Below are positions 13,830-27,770 of a stretch of DNA of 64,000 nucleotides, in pieces; within the stretch, counting starts at the first letter, position 1; each line of letters starts with the position of its first letter. Position numbers and translations under genes: made by a program. Origin of the DNA: Prochilodus magdalenae (lineage: Eukaryota; Chordata; Actinopteri; Characiformes; Prochilodontidae); contig JAMWET010001910.1 in the NCBI GenBank assembly GCA_024036415.1, positions 5,001 to 69,000 on the forward strand, read 5' to 3'. The notes below the pieces were generated by a model, which was given only the letters and a program-made list of their open reading frames with translations, had not been told where the DNA came from and did no database searches.

Positions 13830-16800
13830 TTACTTGTTCTTATGTTTCTTGAACAAGGCATACAACACTTTCAGCGTGGCAGACACATCTTGGGACACGA
13901 TATCTGTCAGAGTGGAATGAAAAGGTGTCATTGAAAACGGCATTGAGTCTAGCACAGAGAGAAGAAGCACACAGGCATGCATAAAATGCACAAACTGAAT
14001 ACTAAGGACGCAGTAAACATGTGGGCCAAGACAGTCAGTCCATCAATCAAGCACACATTCAAGAACAAGCAATCCAGTTTCTCATTCTATATGTCATTCT
14101 ATAAGATCAATATAGCAGCTATGCAGAACGCGCATGCAGATCATCCTCATTTCCATTTCTCCTCCATCCACCACAGTGACACGGAGAAGTCAGGGGCAAA
14201 CCGGAGACGAGGCAGACCATCGCAAACGATTACGACCGCCAAGGTGAGAGCGGTTCCCAACTAAGCGCTTCTGACTCATTCTATTCTAGTCCTGTAAAAC
14301 GCATTTGTATTATGCACACACATGCCAGTGCCTGTGTATTCAAACATACCCTATCAGGGAGCACAAATCCACACTCTCAGCTGACATGCTGTATAATTGG
14401 TTCATGATATATCTTAGAGCCAGTTAAATGGTTTCGATACAGGCAACGATCTCATTTAGCATTATATTTCATGCACAGGAATGCTCCTGGATGCTCCTGG
14501 GTACAACAGAGCCAAAGTAATCAGCTAAATATACATAGTGAAATGGGAGTCTGTATAGAAATTAGGCTTTGTTTGCATGCAAATGTTCCTTCAGCTGTAA
14601 TTTGTCGTTTTAAGGTCTCTTTTTATCATCTCACACTCTCGTTCAAAAGTTTACATTTTGTCTCCTAAGGCTAGACTGGAGGAGGACAAATTTGGATTTA
14701 TTTATATCCATATTTCTGATAATATAGCCATATTTATTTTTTATAATTTATAGCATTTGCTTATTTTATTAATGTTTTTATGTATCACGTGTATTTATTT
14801 ATTTTCATTTTTGTTTGTTTACCTATTTATTATTTTAGCACATTGTGTCTTGCATACACATAATGTTGTTAAGTATTTTAATAACAAAATATTTTTTTCA
14901 TACATGCACCTCAACAAAATTGGTTTACTATTAATGAAATCAGTGATGCTGAACTTATAGTATTAGTATTGTATATACACAAAAAAGAACAAAATGTGAT
15001 TTAATGGTATGTCAATCAAATACATCATTTGGTTGCATACGAATAAAATATGTTACTCTATGGTTGCTGTCTTTCAGTTTACTTTTGGCGAGAACTGTGC
15101 TGATGTAACATGTTTTATTCATGTGCAACCGACTGACACGCTGGAATCAGGTACAGTCACTCACCGTCTGGGTCAACATTGGACACCTGTATTTCTCTGT
15201 CGTTGAGGAGATCCAAAGCCAGGGACACATTGTGAAGCTGCAAGGGAGAGAGATAAACAAAGCAGATGACAGTGTTTATGAGCTGTAACCTTCAGACGCT
15301 GGGGATACTGCTACTGAATGAACTATCAATTGAATGGCAGAAAAGCGTACGGCCTAAAATAGACTTCTTAGTCTTTTGAGTGTCCAGATGCCAGTCCATT
15401 TGGGCTAAATGAATATGTGCTGTCACAGCTAGATTTGACATCTGTCGTCCCAACATACAGCCTGCCTCCTGCCCTATAATGAGTGGGTGCAGATTGATCA
15501 TTCGGAATGAATAGGAAACAATAGGCATGCTCTAGGGGTTTTGAATAATGACATATTAAAATCCCAAAAGATGCTAAATTTAATAGGGGGAAACTCGTGT
15601 AGGATACAATTCTGAAAGATACTGAAGTGATGCAATATCACAGGTGTGGAAGCACATTTTTTATGGTCCACATTAAAAATGTAATCAAATGTCCATATGT
15701 CAGTCAAAGTACATTCTGGGTCTGCATGATTCCTACACTGCATTCTGGATAATTCCCCTCCTGGCCAGTTGTCATTGTTATGACACAGAGGTGATACAAC
15801 TTATGAATGACTTTGCACCGCTCTTTTAGATAGTAGCTCAGTGATTGCATATTTTCCGTCCAGTTTGTGGCATGTTGTGGTGAGATATGTTACTGTTGTA
15901 CCATGGTTGTGCTCAAAAGGCCTGTACAAGAGTATCTTTCCAAAAACAAACAACAGTTAAAGTTTTCACCAACATACATATTTCTAATAAGACTTTTGGT
16001 TTTACTTCCTTACCAAAGTCATATAACATATGACAAGGAGCTACACTTTTAGCTCATTGTTTCCAGTACATGAGAGAAGCTACACTCCTTCAAATGATCA
16101 TAGAGAGGAACAACATATTAATTACATAGTAATTACATATTTAACATTAGAAAAGGAATGCTTCATTAAAGAGAGCATAGAGGTGTTTAAGATCCTCACC
16201 ATCTCTGAGTGTCCATCAGGGGACAGGTAGAACTCTGAGAGTGGAATGAAAAACCCTTCCAACTGACCGATCAGCAAAAGCAAGATCACACCATCTGCAA
16301 ACTGATTACACCCATGTTATGTAGTACATGCATACAATCACTATAGTTACCAGAAAAATGCCTTTTCTGAGGAAAACTAGTTGTTGCTAGATTGTTGTTA
16401 GGGTGCTGTCAAACAGTGACAATGTAAAACAGTGACAAACAAATTAGACAAAATTATTATACTATCTTAATTTATTTATTGAGAAAATTATCCAATATTA
16501 CATATCTGTGATTGGCAATACTATGTGAACACTCGATAGAAAGATTGAAAGCTTCCTGTTACTTTTAGGCTAAAGAGACTAAAGAGCTTGACAGTCAGAC
16601 AGATTGTGTTCAAACGAAGGTACTCAAGACCATTATTACCCTTCCCCGGGGTCATTGACCAACAGCGATCACTCCGAGAGCCATGCATGTGATTGTTTGC
16701 AAAGTCACAAAAGAGTCCAAGGTAACTTATAAGCAACTAAAGGCCTCTGCTAGAGTGATGAATGTTCATGAGTCCAATATCAGGAGAGCACTGAACAACA

Positions 16801-19800
16801 ATGATGTGCATGGCAGGGTTTGTAGAGACACTGCACTCTAAAAAGAATACTATCCCTATCTGCAGTTTGCAATAGATCAGAAAGGACATCAGAAAAAGGT
16901 TTTAAAGTTTTGGGTTAAATGTGAAGATTAATGTCTGGAGAACCTCAAACTCATTGTGGTAGTGGCAGTGTCATGGAAGAATATGAATTGAATAACATAG
17001 CTCTGCATTGAGTTTCCCTATTCGTGTTCTATTAATTAGCTTATTATTATATATAGTAGGACAGGTGTTTATATAGCCAGTTCATTCACTATATAAGACC
17101 AGCAAAGAATCAAGATTTAAAATGGAATGCTGATAATGTCTGCATAGTTTAAATAGCTGTAAATTTGAAAAAAGATTGTTAGAGGGATACTTTGTCTTGT
17201 AACATCTGCCTGTACCTTTCTGCAGTGAAAACATGTAGGTCGAAGTATTTTGTCAAAACCATTGTAAAACAAGTCTCAGGCATCAGACAGACGTTTTCAA
17301 ACAAAATGTGTAACTGAAAAGTTCTTCAGGATGCCCCATTTAATGTCTTTGTTTATACAATTGGAATGACTCACCTTTAAATGGTGACACTGCCAATTTC
17401 TCCTAATGTCTGCATAATTAAATAGTTTAAATATAAACATGAGTCATTCAGTGTTTGTTATGAAAAGTACTTTAAAGAGAATTTAGTTGAGAGTTGTTGA
17501 TGGCAGTGATGATGAACAGTTATGAATGATCAGCTGACGTCTTAGACATTGTTTAATAGTTTTGTGATGTGATACATTTTCGATTTTACATTATGTTATC
17601 AGCATCAATTAAAAAAAAAGCCTCAGTAGACATGTATATACGGCCCCTGGTTCTTATTGAGTTTTTTCACAATGACTTTATATATCTAGTCAAGAACACT
17701 AGTTCTGAGTCTAAATCAAGACCAAGACCAGGAGTGGCTGAGACTAGATGATGTCGAGACATAGACCAGATGATAATATATTTTATGGAACTAATGAAGA
17801 CCAGCAAACAAATAATCAGTTACATCCTTAACCAGTTTATTTTATTTAGACATTAAAGACATGTGGTGCTGCAGACCCCAATGGACTATTAACACCCCAG
17901 CGACAAGTTTTATTCAGACAGAGGCATCAGACTCAGCTAGTCTAAACAACCAGGTCTACCTCACTCTGAGACAGAGACAAGTCAGAGATCGCTAGTTTAT
18001 GGTCCTGAGATCAAGACCAGACTTGAGTACTACATTACTAACTTCAACCACTGAATTATGTAGATATATTGAAATAAAAGTTGGTGGACTTCCTTTTAAC
18101 GGTCCAGGAGCTGGGTCAGGTCAGGGTTACCTTGCACATGTCTACCTAAGAATAACTGTTTGTTTTGCTTTGCTGTAGTTACTGTATCATGAGCTTTAGA
18201 ATTTGATATACCCGGCATTTGTAGAGGTTCAAAAAAGAAAGACTTCACTGTGAGAAACATAAATGCATATAAAAGTGTTCACATTTAAAATCAGGCTTTG
18301 TTTCCTACTATAAGACAGACTAGCAGGAGAACCTAAAATATGAGACACCCTCATGCAAATTGCCTACTAACATTTTGTTGAGAAGGTCAATCTGAATCTA
18401 TTTAATTATTGTTTACAGGCTTCACTTGATGTCCAAAGCGTTTTGCAGATTTGGGGAGATGATCAACATTTGTTTACCTGTTTCTCTAAGTCAGCAACCT
18501 GTAGCCTCAGTGGAGACATGTTCTTATTGACAAAGTGCAAGATAGCCTGTAATTACAAAAAGATATCAGCAGTCAGCGTACTGTATAATTAAGGTGCTTT
18601 TATGTTGCAGTTTAGATGCTAACTGTAGTGCTACCTTCTTTACTGTGGCAATCTTGTGAGCATCAAGTTTAAGTAGCTCATCTATGGGGTCTTCTTCTGT
18701 TAGAAAAGGAGTTACACATATAAGACAAGCCTGTTGTATGTGCTCAGATATACAGGGGTTGGACAATGAAACTGAAACACCTGGTTTTAGACCACAATCA
18801 TTTATTAGTATGGTGTAGGGCCTCCTTTTGCGGCCAATACAGCGTCAGTTCGTCTTGGGAATGACATATACTGCGTCCTGCACAGTGGTCAGAGGGAGTT
18901 TAAGCCATTCTTCTTGCAGGATAGTGGCCAGGTCACTACGTGATGCTAGTGGAGGTTCCTCCTTCTTGGTGGTATGCTGACATTACCCTGGATACCGTGG
19001 CTCTTGATATATCATATCATAGCCAGCAAGACATGCACCAACCATTTGTCCTCTTTTGAACTCTGGTATGTCACCCATAATGCTGTGTGCACTGCAGTAT
19101 TTTGAGCAGAACTGTGCTCTTACCTGCTAACTGAACCTTCACACTCTGCTCTTACTGGTGCAATGTGTAATTAATGAAGACTGGCCACCAGGCTGGTCCA
19201 ATTTAGCCATGAGACCTCCCACACCAAAATGACAGGTGTTTCAGTTTCATTGTCCAACCCCTGTAGATAGATGCTAGTTAAAGATGCCTTAACTTACTGT
19301 TAGTTTGTCCATCTGTGTCATCACTGAAACCACAGCAGAAACATGAGGTTTGAAATGACTTTAGCTCTTGTGACATTTAGCAAGTTATCACTATTACAAC
19401 AAATACATACAGTCTATTTTGTGGTTGGTGGATAACACCACTATCTGCCAGGGAGTCGCCACCACATGTGGGAGATTGGGGTTTAAATCCTGGTCTGGGT
19501 GACTATGCTGTGCTACACCAATAAGAGTCCTTGGGCAAGATGCCTAACGCTACATTGGCCTACCTGTAAGACGATTGACTCTGGATAAGAGAGTCAGCTA
19601 AATGCATGTAATTTGATTAATTGGTCATACCTTTGTGTTGTGATGTATTCCATTTGTTTGTCAGATTTTATGCCACTTTTGTGGACCTGTGGTGAAAGTT
19701 AATTGTGTTCTTACATGATTTAAACAATATTATTTAAACAACATCTATAGCTAATAACATCTGACCAGCATATTTATATAAATGACCACACATATTCATG

Positions 19801-22800
19801 AAGTTCACCTCAAACGAGACGACTTCCACGCTGACATTTGGGGGCAGGGCCAGATCAGGCTGGTAACGCTTCGCTATGGCCACCAGCAGATGCAGAGTGG
19901 CCAGCAGGTCTCGGCTATGGATCACTTACCAGCAGAGAAGACACAACCTTAATAAAACAGGCTCACACACTCACATGCTCATTAAGCTGAACATTACATA
20001 TCAAAATTTCACCGGCTCAGCTCTGACAGCTTTTTACAGTACTCCACCAACAACACAGAAAATAAAACAGCTGGTTTCACACACAAAATGATGCAACGTC
20101 TATGAAAGAATGTAGAGCACTGTAAGAGGATGTCTTTTCAGTTGACTAAAATGAACATTAAGGAACACTCAATTTAGCCAATGAAACCCTAAGAATTCAT
20201 AAGATATGCGGGCAGTTTCTCAGGCTAACAGCTTACATATTAGTTTCATACAAGTTAATGGACAATGCATAGTAGGTGCTGGATCATCTGCAGCAGTCAC
20301 TTGAAGTAGTTAGTGAATCATTTATAGTAGTTACTGAATCATTTGTAGTAGTTACTGAATCATTTATAGTAGTTACTAAGTCATTTATAGTAGTTACTGA
20401 ATCATTTATAGTAGTTACTGAATCATTTATAGTAGTTACTAAGTCATTTATAGTAGTAACTGAATCATTGGTAGTAGCTACTGAATCATTGGTAGTAGTA
20501 ACTGAATTATGTGTAGTAGATACTGAATCATTGGTAGTAGTAACTGAATCATTGGTAGTAGCTACTGAATCATTTGTAAAAAAAAAAATACTGAATAATT
20601 TGTAGTAGTTACTAAATAATTTGTAGTAGTTACTGAATAATTTGTAGTAGTTACTAAATAATTTGTAGTAGTTACTGAATAATTTGTAGTAGTTACTGAA
20701 TAATTTGTAGTAGTTACTGAATAATTTGTAGTAGTTACTGAATCATTTATAGTAGTTACTGAATCATTTATAGTAGTTACTGAATCATTTATAGTAGTTA
20801 CTGAATCATTTGTAGTAGTTACTGAATCATTTATAGTAGTTACTGAATCATTTATAGTAGTTACTGAATCATTTATAGTAGTTACTGAATCATGTATAGT
20901 CGGTAATGAAAAAGTCATAGTAGCTAGTGAATCACTTATAGCAGTTCCTGAATTATTTACAACAGTAACTGATTTAACTAAAAATGTCATAGTAGTTGAT
21001 GAATAGTAGATGAAAATTTATTGGAGCTGCTGAATAATTTATAGTTAGTATAGTTATAGTTACTTAAACATTACATGTAATAGCTACACAGTTACATTCC
21101 CAGTTCTACTACATTCTAAGGATTGTTATTCATTAAATACATGGACTGAACTGGATGAACTGGGTGGTTCTTGAGAAACAGACTATTCACGAGAATGGAA
21201 GCCTAGCACTAACAGCAGCTCCGGGCCATTAAAGGAGGTTAATAAGGCAATAATACGTCTGCAGCATGTGGTACAAGTCTAGTTTTAACGATGGCATCTT
21301 TCATTTAATGATCACATCATTACTCACTTTTGACATTCCATTTAGCTGTAGTGTCTGGTTCAGGACTGAGACCTAGGTTCTCATCAAAGGCCTGCAGGAT
21401 CACCTCCAGCTTTCGTACCTGGGCAGCACTGGTCAATGCAATCTCCTCTACATCTAATCGTACTCCAGCTAACCTTCCTTAAGGAAAAAGAGCAGACAGT
21501 CTCAGAATGACGTGTATAGCAATCAAAAATGTTTTCCTAATGACTGCAGCAGATGAGGGTACAGATCTAGAGTGAAAAATGTTAGTTTCATACTCAGTAG
21601 GTGATGAAGCACAAGTCCATCAAACAGATCCTCCTCCAATGATTGCACCACAATGTGCTCTGACTTCAGAGTCCTGTTGATCCACTCCACCAGCACCTAA
21701 TGTGCATATATAAGAACAGTAAGATACATGTATACATGTAGAACTATGTAGGACTGTGTTTTTCTTGGAGCATTAAGAAATCGTATTATTTTATATTTCT
21801 ACACAATTATATTATATTATTTGGGAAAGTAAGGAGCTTATTAAATAGTCATGAACATTGAGTTACCAATGTTCTGTCGATTCAGCACTTGAGCTGCTTT
21901 GCTTATCCTTTAGCATTTTATGTTAGAAAAAAAAGAGTATCAAAAAACAAGCACAGTGTCTTAAGATCATGGAACATTTGCCCAACATTCCCTAACAAGC
22001 ACCATTCAAATGTTTTTTATTGGTTCATTTCATATAATCCAAAAATCAATAACTGATCGACCAAACAAACTGATGAATGACTGGAGAGAATGACCTAAAA
22101 CTGACATTGTAGTATTGTAGCATGAACGGAGGACATTCAGGAACACTGTGAATAAAGGAGAAGATTCTAGAAGAGTTTAAATGGAGAAGAAAGTTCTAAA
22201 ACAGTATACATGAAAGAGAACATTCTTAAACGTTTTGAATGGATGAGAACATTCTAGAATCCCATTAATGGAAGAGCACATTTTGGAATGGGACGAATGG
22301 AATAGGTCATTCAAAAACAATATGAACAGAGAACATTGTATAACAGTTTGAATGAGCAATGTTCTGGAATCTGCACATGACGGAGAACATTCTAGAACAG
22401 TGCACATAAAAAAGGATAATGAAAAACAGCATGAATGAAAGAGAACATTCTAAACGAAGATAGCTTTCTAGAACACTGTAATGTAAGAGAACACTGCAGA
22501 TGGGAGAACCTTCTAGAAATGCAGAATATGCAGACAACATTCTAAAACCATGTGAATGAGAGAGAATATTCTAGAATATCGTGAATGGTGGACAATGTTC
22601 CAGAAAAGTAAACATACATGAGGAGAACATTCTAGAACGGTTTAAACATTCTGAAACCATGTGAATGGAAATAAGGTCCTAGAAAACTGTGAGTGGAGGA
22701 GAATTTTCTAGAACTAGGCGAATGAAGGAGGGTGTTTTAGAGTACTACTCCCACTGTAGGGAGGATAACAGTGAGAGGATAGTTTGTTAAGCTAGTTTTA

Positions 22801-23282
22801 CTTCTACTTTAGTCTTTTAATTAAATTAACCTCACTTTTACGTGAGTGTGGTTTTAAGCTGCTTTGCCAGTCTTTGACAGGAGTTAATTCAGAGGTCAGA
22901 TAAAGATAAGCACTGGCCTTTATCTTGGTTACAAAGGGAAGGATAAAAGAAATATATCAGAGACGCTCACCTCTTTAAGCTTTGCCAGTTTGGGATCGTT
23001 TAAACACGCAGGCTGAATGATCTTCCTCCGTTCTCCTGCGTAATGAACACTATTCAGTGGAGCATCACATTTTTCTACGTCAGCAGTCTACAGACTAAAT
23101 CATTTCATCCTTCATTGGCTGACTTCATAAGGAAAACTCAGTCCAGCATACGCTCTCTGATGCTCACCCATCTCCATAACACAGTGGCTGACTAAAGGTA
23201 AAATCCTCCCAATAAGGCATTTACCTTGAAAAGGTTCCAGCGCCTCACCAGCCTGCTTAAACTCCGCTTTCACCTCCGCCAT
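13830..23282 (-). CDS. parvg: Gamma-parvin, complete, 12 coding exons
   Basis: Gamma-parvin is a focal-adhesion adaptor that binds integrin-linked kinase (ILK); in mammals it is expressed mainly in blood cells. Coding exons in transcript order: 23225-23282, 22971-23035, 21594-21696, 21328-21477, 19809-19924, 19631-19686, 19298-19323, 18635-18696, 18478-18546, 16200-16301, 15165-15237, 13830-13903. All junctions are GT/AG and in phase, totalling 954 nt or 317 residues, against about 331 in human. CH domain 1 spans roughly residues 38-160 (VLVEWINRTL, SLEEDLFDGLVLHHLL, LLATLHLLVAIAKRYQPDL). CH domain 2 spans about 205-317 (FADGVILLLLIGQLEGFF), and the end is TLKVLYALFKKHKNK. The start is MAEVKAEFKQAGEALEPFQ. 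An AG acceptor at 23293, ten bases upstream of the ATG, implies a 5' untranslated exon that I could not place. Introns carry a Tc1 fragment, a MITE, a SINE and two satellite arrays. The next gene upstream is parvb. Confidence 0.95.
16520..17000 (+). pseudogene. Tc1-like transposase fragment in a parvg intron
   Basis: The plus-strand sequence around 16650-16830 (ACCAACAGCGATCACTCC, then a region with TTCATGAGTCCAATATCAGG) resembles the part of a fish Tc1 transposase between the DNA-binding domain and the catalytic core. Frames are broken and no terminal repeats are evident. It lies in the intron between coding exons 18478-18546 and 16200-16301. Confidence 0.55.
18752..19264. mobile_element. 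Non-autonomous Tc1/mariner-type element (MITE)
   Basis: Perfect terminal inverted repeats of about 33 bp begin CAGGGGTTGGACAATGAAAC and end in the exact complement at 19264, with TA at both sides. The roughly 450-bp interior has no transposase frame. It lies in the 601-bp parvg intron between exons 18635-18696 and 19298-19323 and makes up most of that intron. Confidence 0.9.
19430..19610 (+). repeat. tRNA-derived SINE, copy 1
   Basis: Contains a pol III B-box-like GGTTTAAATCC and a body (TGGGTGACTATGCTGTGCTA, TCCTTGGGCAAGATGCCTAA) shared with the copy at 30128-30345. It ends in the TCTGGATAAGAGAGTCAGCT tail typical of teleost SINEs. It lies in a parvg intron. Confidence 0.8.
20300..20945. 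repeat. 21-bp minisatellite in a parvg intron
   Basis: About 30 copies of a 21-bp unit (GTAGTTACTGAATCATTTATA and variants), interrupted by a short poly(A) near 20578. Because 21 is a multiple of three, both strands stay open, giving spurious frames with seven-residue repeats (VVTESFI on plus, TINDSVT on minus). It lies in the intron between coding exons 21328-21477 and 19809-19924. Confidence 0.95.
22130..22740. repeat. Degenerate tandem array with heat-shock-element matches
   Basis: A diverged tandem repeat built around GAGAACATTCTAGAACAG followed by GAATG-type spacers. Seven segments match GAAnnTTCnnGAA exactly: 22160-22173, 22247-22260, 22385-22398, 22506-22518, 22564-22577, 22625-22638 and 22701-22714. 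Many near matches lie between them. It occupies the intron between coding exons 22971-23035 and 21594-21696 of parvg. Whether HSF proteins bind it is unknown. Confidence 0.85.
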
Positions 23283-23734
23283 TATATGTAGCCTAAATAG
23301 CCAGAATGAAAAAAATACACAAATCAGCCAACAAACACTGTTCTGTGGTTCTTGCTAGCTCTGTCTCAAATTGTCAACTTGTTAGGCAACTCAAGTCCTA
23401 ATAGGGTTTAAGGGAATAGTTTGATAATAAATCATATTTTACAATTTACTACTACTTGGGCCAAAATGACAGGTCTGGCTTGTTTGCTATTTAGGTTTAG
23501 CTGCCAGTCAAACACTGATAAAAGCACCAGAAGTAAGTAGTCATACATGCTATATATAAATATATATACATATACACATACATATGATAACTGTGGTGTA
23601 CTATGGTTAATAGAATCATCTAGCCCTGGCTGCCAGTCTCATCATATATGTATACAAACGCCAGTCAGCCATGGCGTTGGAGCCCCCTTCCTGTTTCTGC
23701 ACTCTCTGTCATATTTGTCATGTCTTAAATAGCT

Positions 23735-24180
23735 GACCTGCTTTTCCCCTTCACTCCTGCTTCTCTCCTTCACTCCTGCTTCTACCCTTCACTCCTGCTT
23801 CTACCCTTCACTCCTGCTTCTCCCCTTCACTCCTGCTTCTGCCTTTCACTCCTGCTTCTCCCCTTCAATCCTGCTTCTCCCTTTCATTCCTGCTTCTCCC
23901 CTACACTCCTGCTTCTCCCCTTCACTCCTGCTTTTCCCCTACACTCCTGCTTCTCCCTTTCACTCCTGCTTCTGCCCTTCAATCCTGCTTCTCTCTTTCA
24001 TTCCTGCTTCTCCCCTACGCTCCTGCTTCTCCCCTTCGCTCCTGCTTCTCCCCTACACTCCTGCTTCTCCCCTTCACTCCTGCTTTCCCCCTTCACTCCT
24101 GCTTCTCCCCTTCACTCCTGCTTCTCCCCTACGCTCCTGCTTCTCCCCTTCACTCCTTCTTCTCCCCTTCACTCCTGCAT
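23735..24180. repeat. 18-bp pyrimidine-rich minisatellite upstream of parvg
   Basis: About 24 copies of CCCTTCACTCCTGCTTCT with small variants. One strand is almost entirely pyrimidine. It begins about 450 bp upstream of the parvg start codon, in 5' flank or in an intron behind an untranslated first exon. Confidence 0.95.
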
Positions 24181-25834
24181 GTATTCTTTAAGCTATGAGT
24201 TTTTGGTATATATTGTCTACAGTCAGTCACGCTACATTCTAAATTAGATTGATTCATCTGCACAAACTGGATTCGAGACCTGAACACTGTTTGAGAAAAA
24301 TTATTGGGAATGTATTTACTGAAACAGTTTTAATAACATTTGACTTTCAGTGTTTGGTAGCAACAAAGTCACATTGGTAAGGAACCAATCACTTGTAGAA
24401 AATCATATAGCTTTAATGTATTACACTATAAATATATTATTCAATATTTTATTACCTTATAAACAGCATAGACATTAGAGGTTCAATCATTACAGGCCCT
24501 TTACTGAAACACTATAACTTAGCATTTCAGGGACTAAAATCATTGGATCATAAAACTAGCCATAGAAAACAGTCTTAAACTGCTGTTTTGGTTTATTTGA
24601 TCTGGTTTAATTTAGGATTGCTGATACAGAGAGTTGTCACATCCAGAACATTGATCCAGATGAAAATTGACTTGTGTTCCAGCGCAAGTCGCTAGAGTCG
24701 CCCCAAACACAGAGCTGTGAGCCTTCCAGTACTGACATCTCTGTCTGAAATGATCCAGTGGAAATGCATGCAGGCTGCAGCACTTTCGCTCCTCCACTCT
24801 ATACACCAACATCTTACATACCAACCAACACTGACATGATACAGACTGACAAAGGAAACATCAACCTGTGAAAACTTTGTTCAAAGAGGGAGAGAAAGAG
24901 ACAGAGGCAAGAGAGAGACAGAAAGAAAGAAATAAGGAAAGAAAGTGAAAGAAAAAGAGGAAGACAGATAAGAACAGACTAGAAAAGAGAGAAAGTGAAG
25001 GTGGTGGGGGGAAGGCAAGAGATAAATATATATACAGAGGGAGCGAGAGATGTTTATTTGTGTGTGTTGACGGCTGTCAGGCCTGTTTGCCACTCAGTGA
25101 CACAAGCCTTCGCTCCATGTCTCAACACACGTCTGAGTAAATGGGCCTACCGTTCAGGATCGCTGCAGCAGAGTGCAGACTCTGGTGCTGGCCTGTGCCC
25201 TCAGCTGTCCCTTCTGCACGTCCTTGCAAGTCAACACTGCCACTGTCAAATTCCCACAGCACAACTACACATACAGACACTCACCGGCAAAGTATCGTGC
25301 TCAGTAGTGCAAGAAGTTTAAAATCGAATGTTTCAAAGACGAGCAAAGAAGAAACAAGGGCCACTGTTTTTAATGTCACAATAAGGAAGTGAAGGGGAAG
25401 AAATAGTGCTTCCTCTTTTAGCTGTGTGGTTAGGTGGAAGCGGAAACCAAAAAGTTTTCTGTGACCGTGTGTAGTGATATTACGTAGAGTTACAGAGCAC
25501 AGCAAGCTCACAGTGTAGATTCTGTTAGTTCTGAACAGATTTACCAACAGTGTTTTTGCTTTATGATTATTTTATTATTGGTGTTGTTTCTGTGGGTTTC
25601 TGCACCTAAAAACATGCTCCAATTTTAAAGAGGCTGATTTTGTTATTGTGCTGATTAGATGTGTAAATTGTCTCGGTTTTGCTTGGCCAACCTTAGCTGA
25701 AATGCTCCTTACAACTTCCATTCGACTGGGCGGGGCTAGACTGCTATAGGACAAATAGGCAGAATTGGAAATATGTTGATTTATAGGACATTTAAAGAAG
25801 GAGATTCAAAATGGGCTTCAATATGAGTACTATA
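24181..25834. other. Stretch between parvg and the Tc1 relic
   Basis: No coding exon recognised. A purine-rich tract (GAGAGAAAGAGACAGAGG and similar) spans about 24886-25005. The unplaced untranslated first exon of parvg may lie here or further right, but I see no decisive promoter or donor. Confidence 0.35.
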
Positions 25835-27137
<1,303 letters not shown>

Positions 27138-27187
27138 TACACCACCAGTATATATACCAACGGGTATCTATACTCATTGTTCATTGT

Positions 27188-27770
27188 CAGCTCCACCTTC
27201 CACAAAAAATACTTCATAGTACTACAGGAACAGACTGCAATTCATCTGTTTCCTTGTATAACTTCTAATCCTCCTTCAACCTGGTCTTCCACCAAAGAGC
27301 AGGTATTTTGCGGGTGGTTAACCATTCTCATAACTGCAGTGACACTGATGTGCTGGTGTGAGTGGATCAGACACAGCAGTGCTACTGGAGTGTCCACTCA
27401 CTGTCCACTCTATCAGACACTACTACCATGTTGGTCCACATTGTAGATGTACAATCAGAGTCAATAGCTCATCTGCTGCTGCAGTTTGTGTTGGTCATAC
27501 TTTAGTCCTGCATCAGTGCCCACAGGACACTGCTCACAGGACGCTGCTCACAGGACACTGCTCACAGGACGCTGCTCACAGGACGCTGCTCACAGGACGC
27601 TGCCCACAGGATGCTGTTGGCTGGACAGTTCTGGATAGTGGACTATTCTCAGGCCAGCAGGGGCACCGAGGTGCCTAAAAACCACTGTTGTATCTGATCC
27701 ACTCACACCAGTAGAACACACACTAACACACCACCACGATGTCTCTTTGGTGGACAGAGCTGCAGAGATT
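27188..27770. repeat. Dispersed teleost repeat, family shared with 34599-34895
   Basis: Contains GCTGGTGTGAGTGGATCAGA, also found at 34838-34857. Its inverse (TCTGATCCACTCACACCAGT) appears near 27692-27711, so the element is partly self-complementary. This is probably a non-autonomous DNA transposon; I cannot assign a superfamily. Confidence 0.65.
27521..27618. repeat. 14-bp minisatellite inside the dispersed repeat
   Basis: Seven tandem copies of CACAGGACGCTGCT with A/G variation. It appears to be a local expansion within the element at 27188-27770. Confidence 0.9.

Noticed and set aside
20300..20945. CRISPR-like regular repeats
   Set aside because: The 21-bp units are contiguous with no unique spacers, and the genome is vertebrate; this is a minisatellite.
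24881..25093. Ser/Leu/Pro-rich minus-strand open frame
   Set aside because: Arises from a simple purine-rich tract; no start or splice context and no family.
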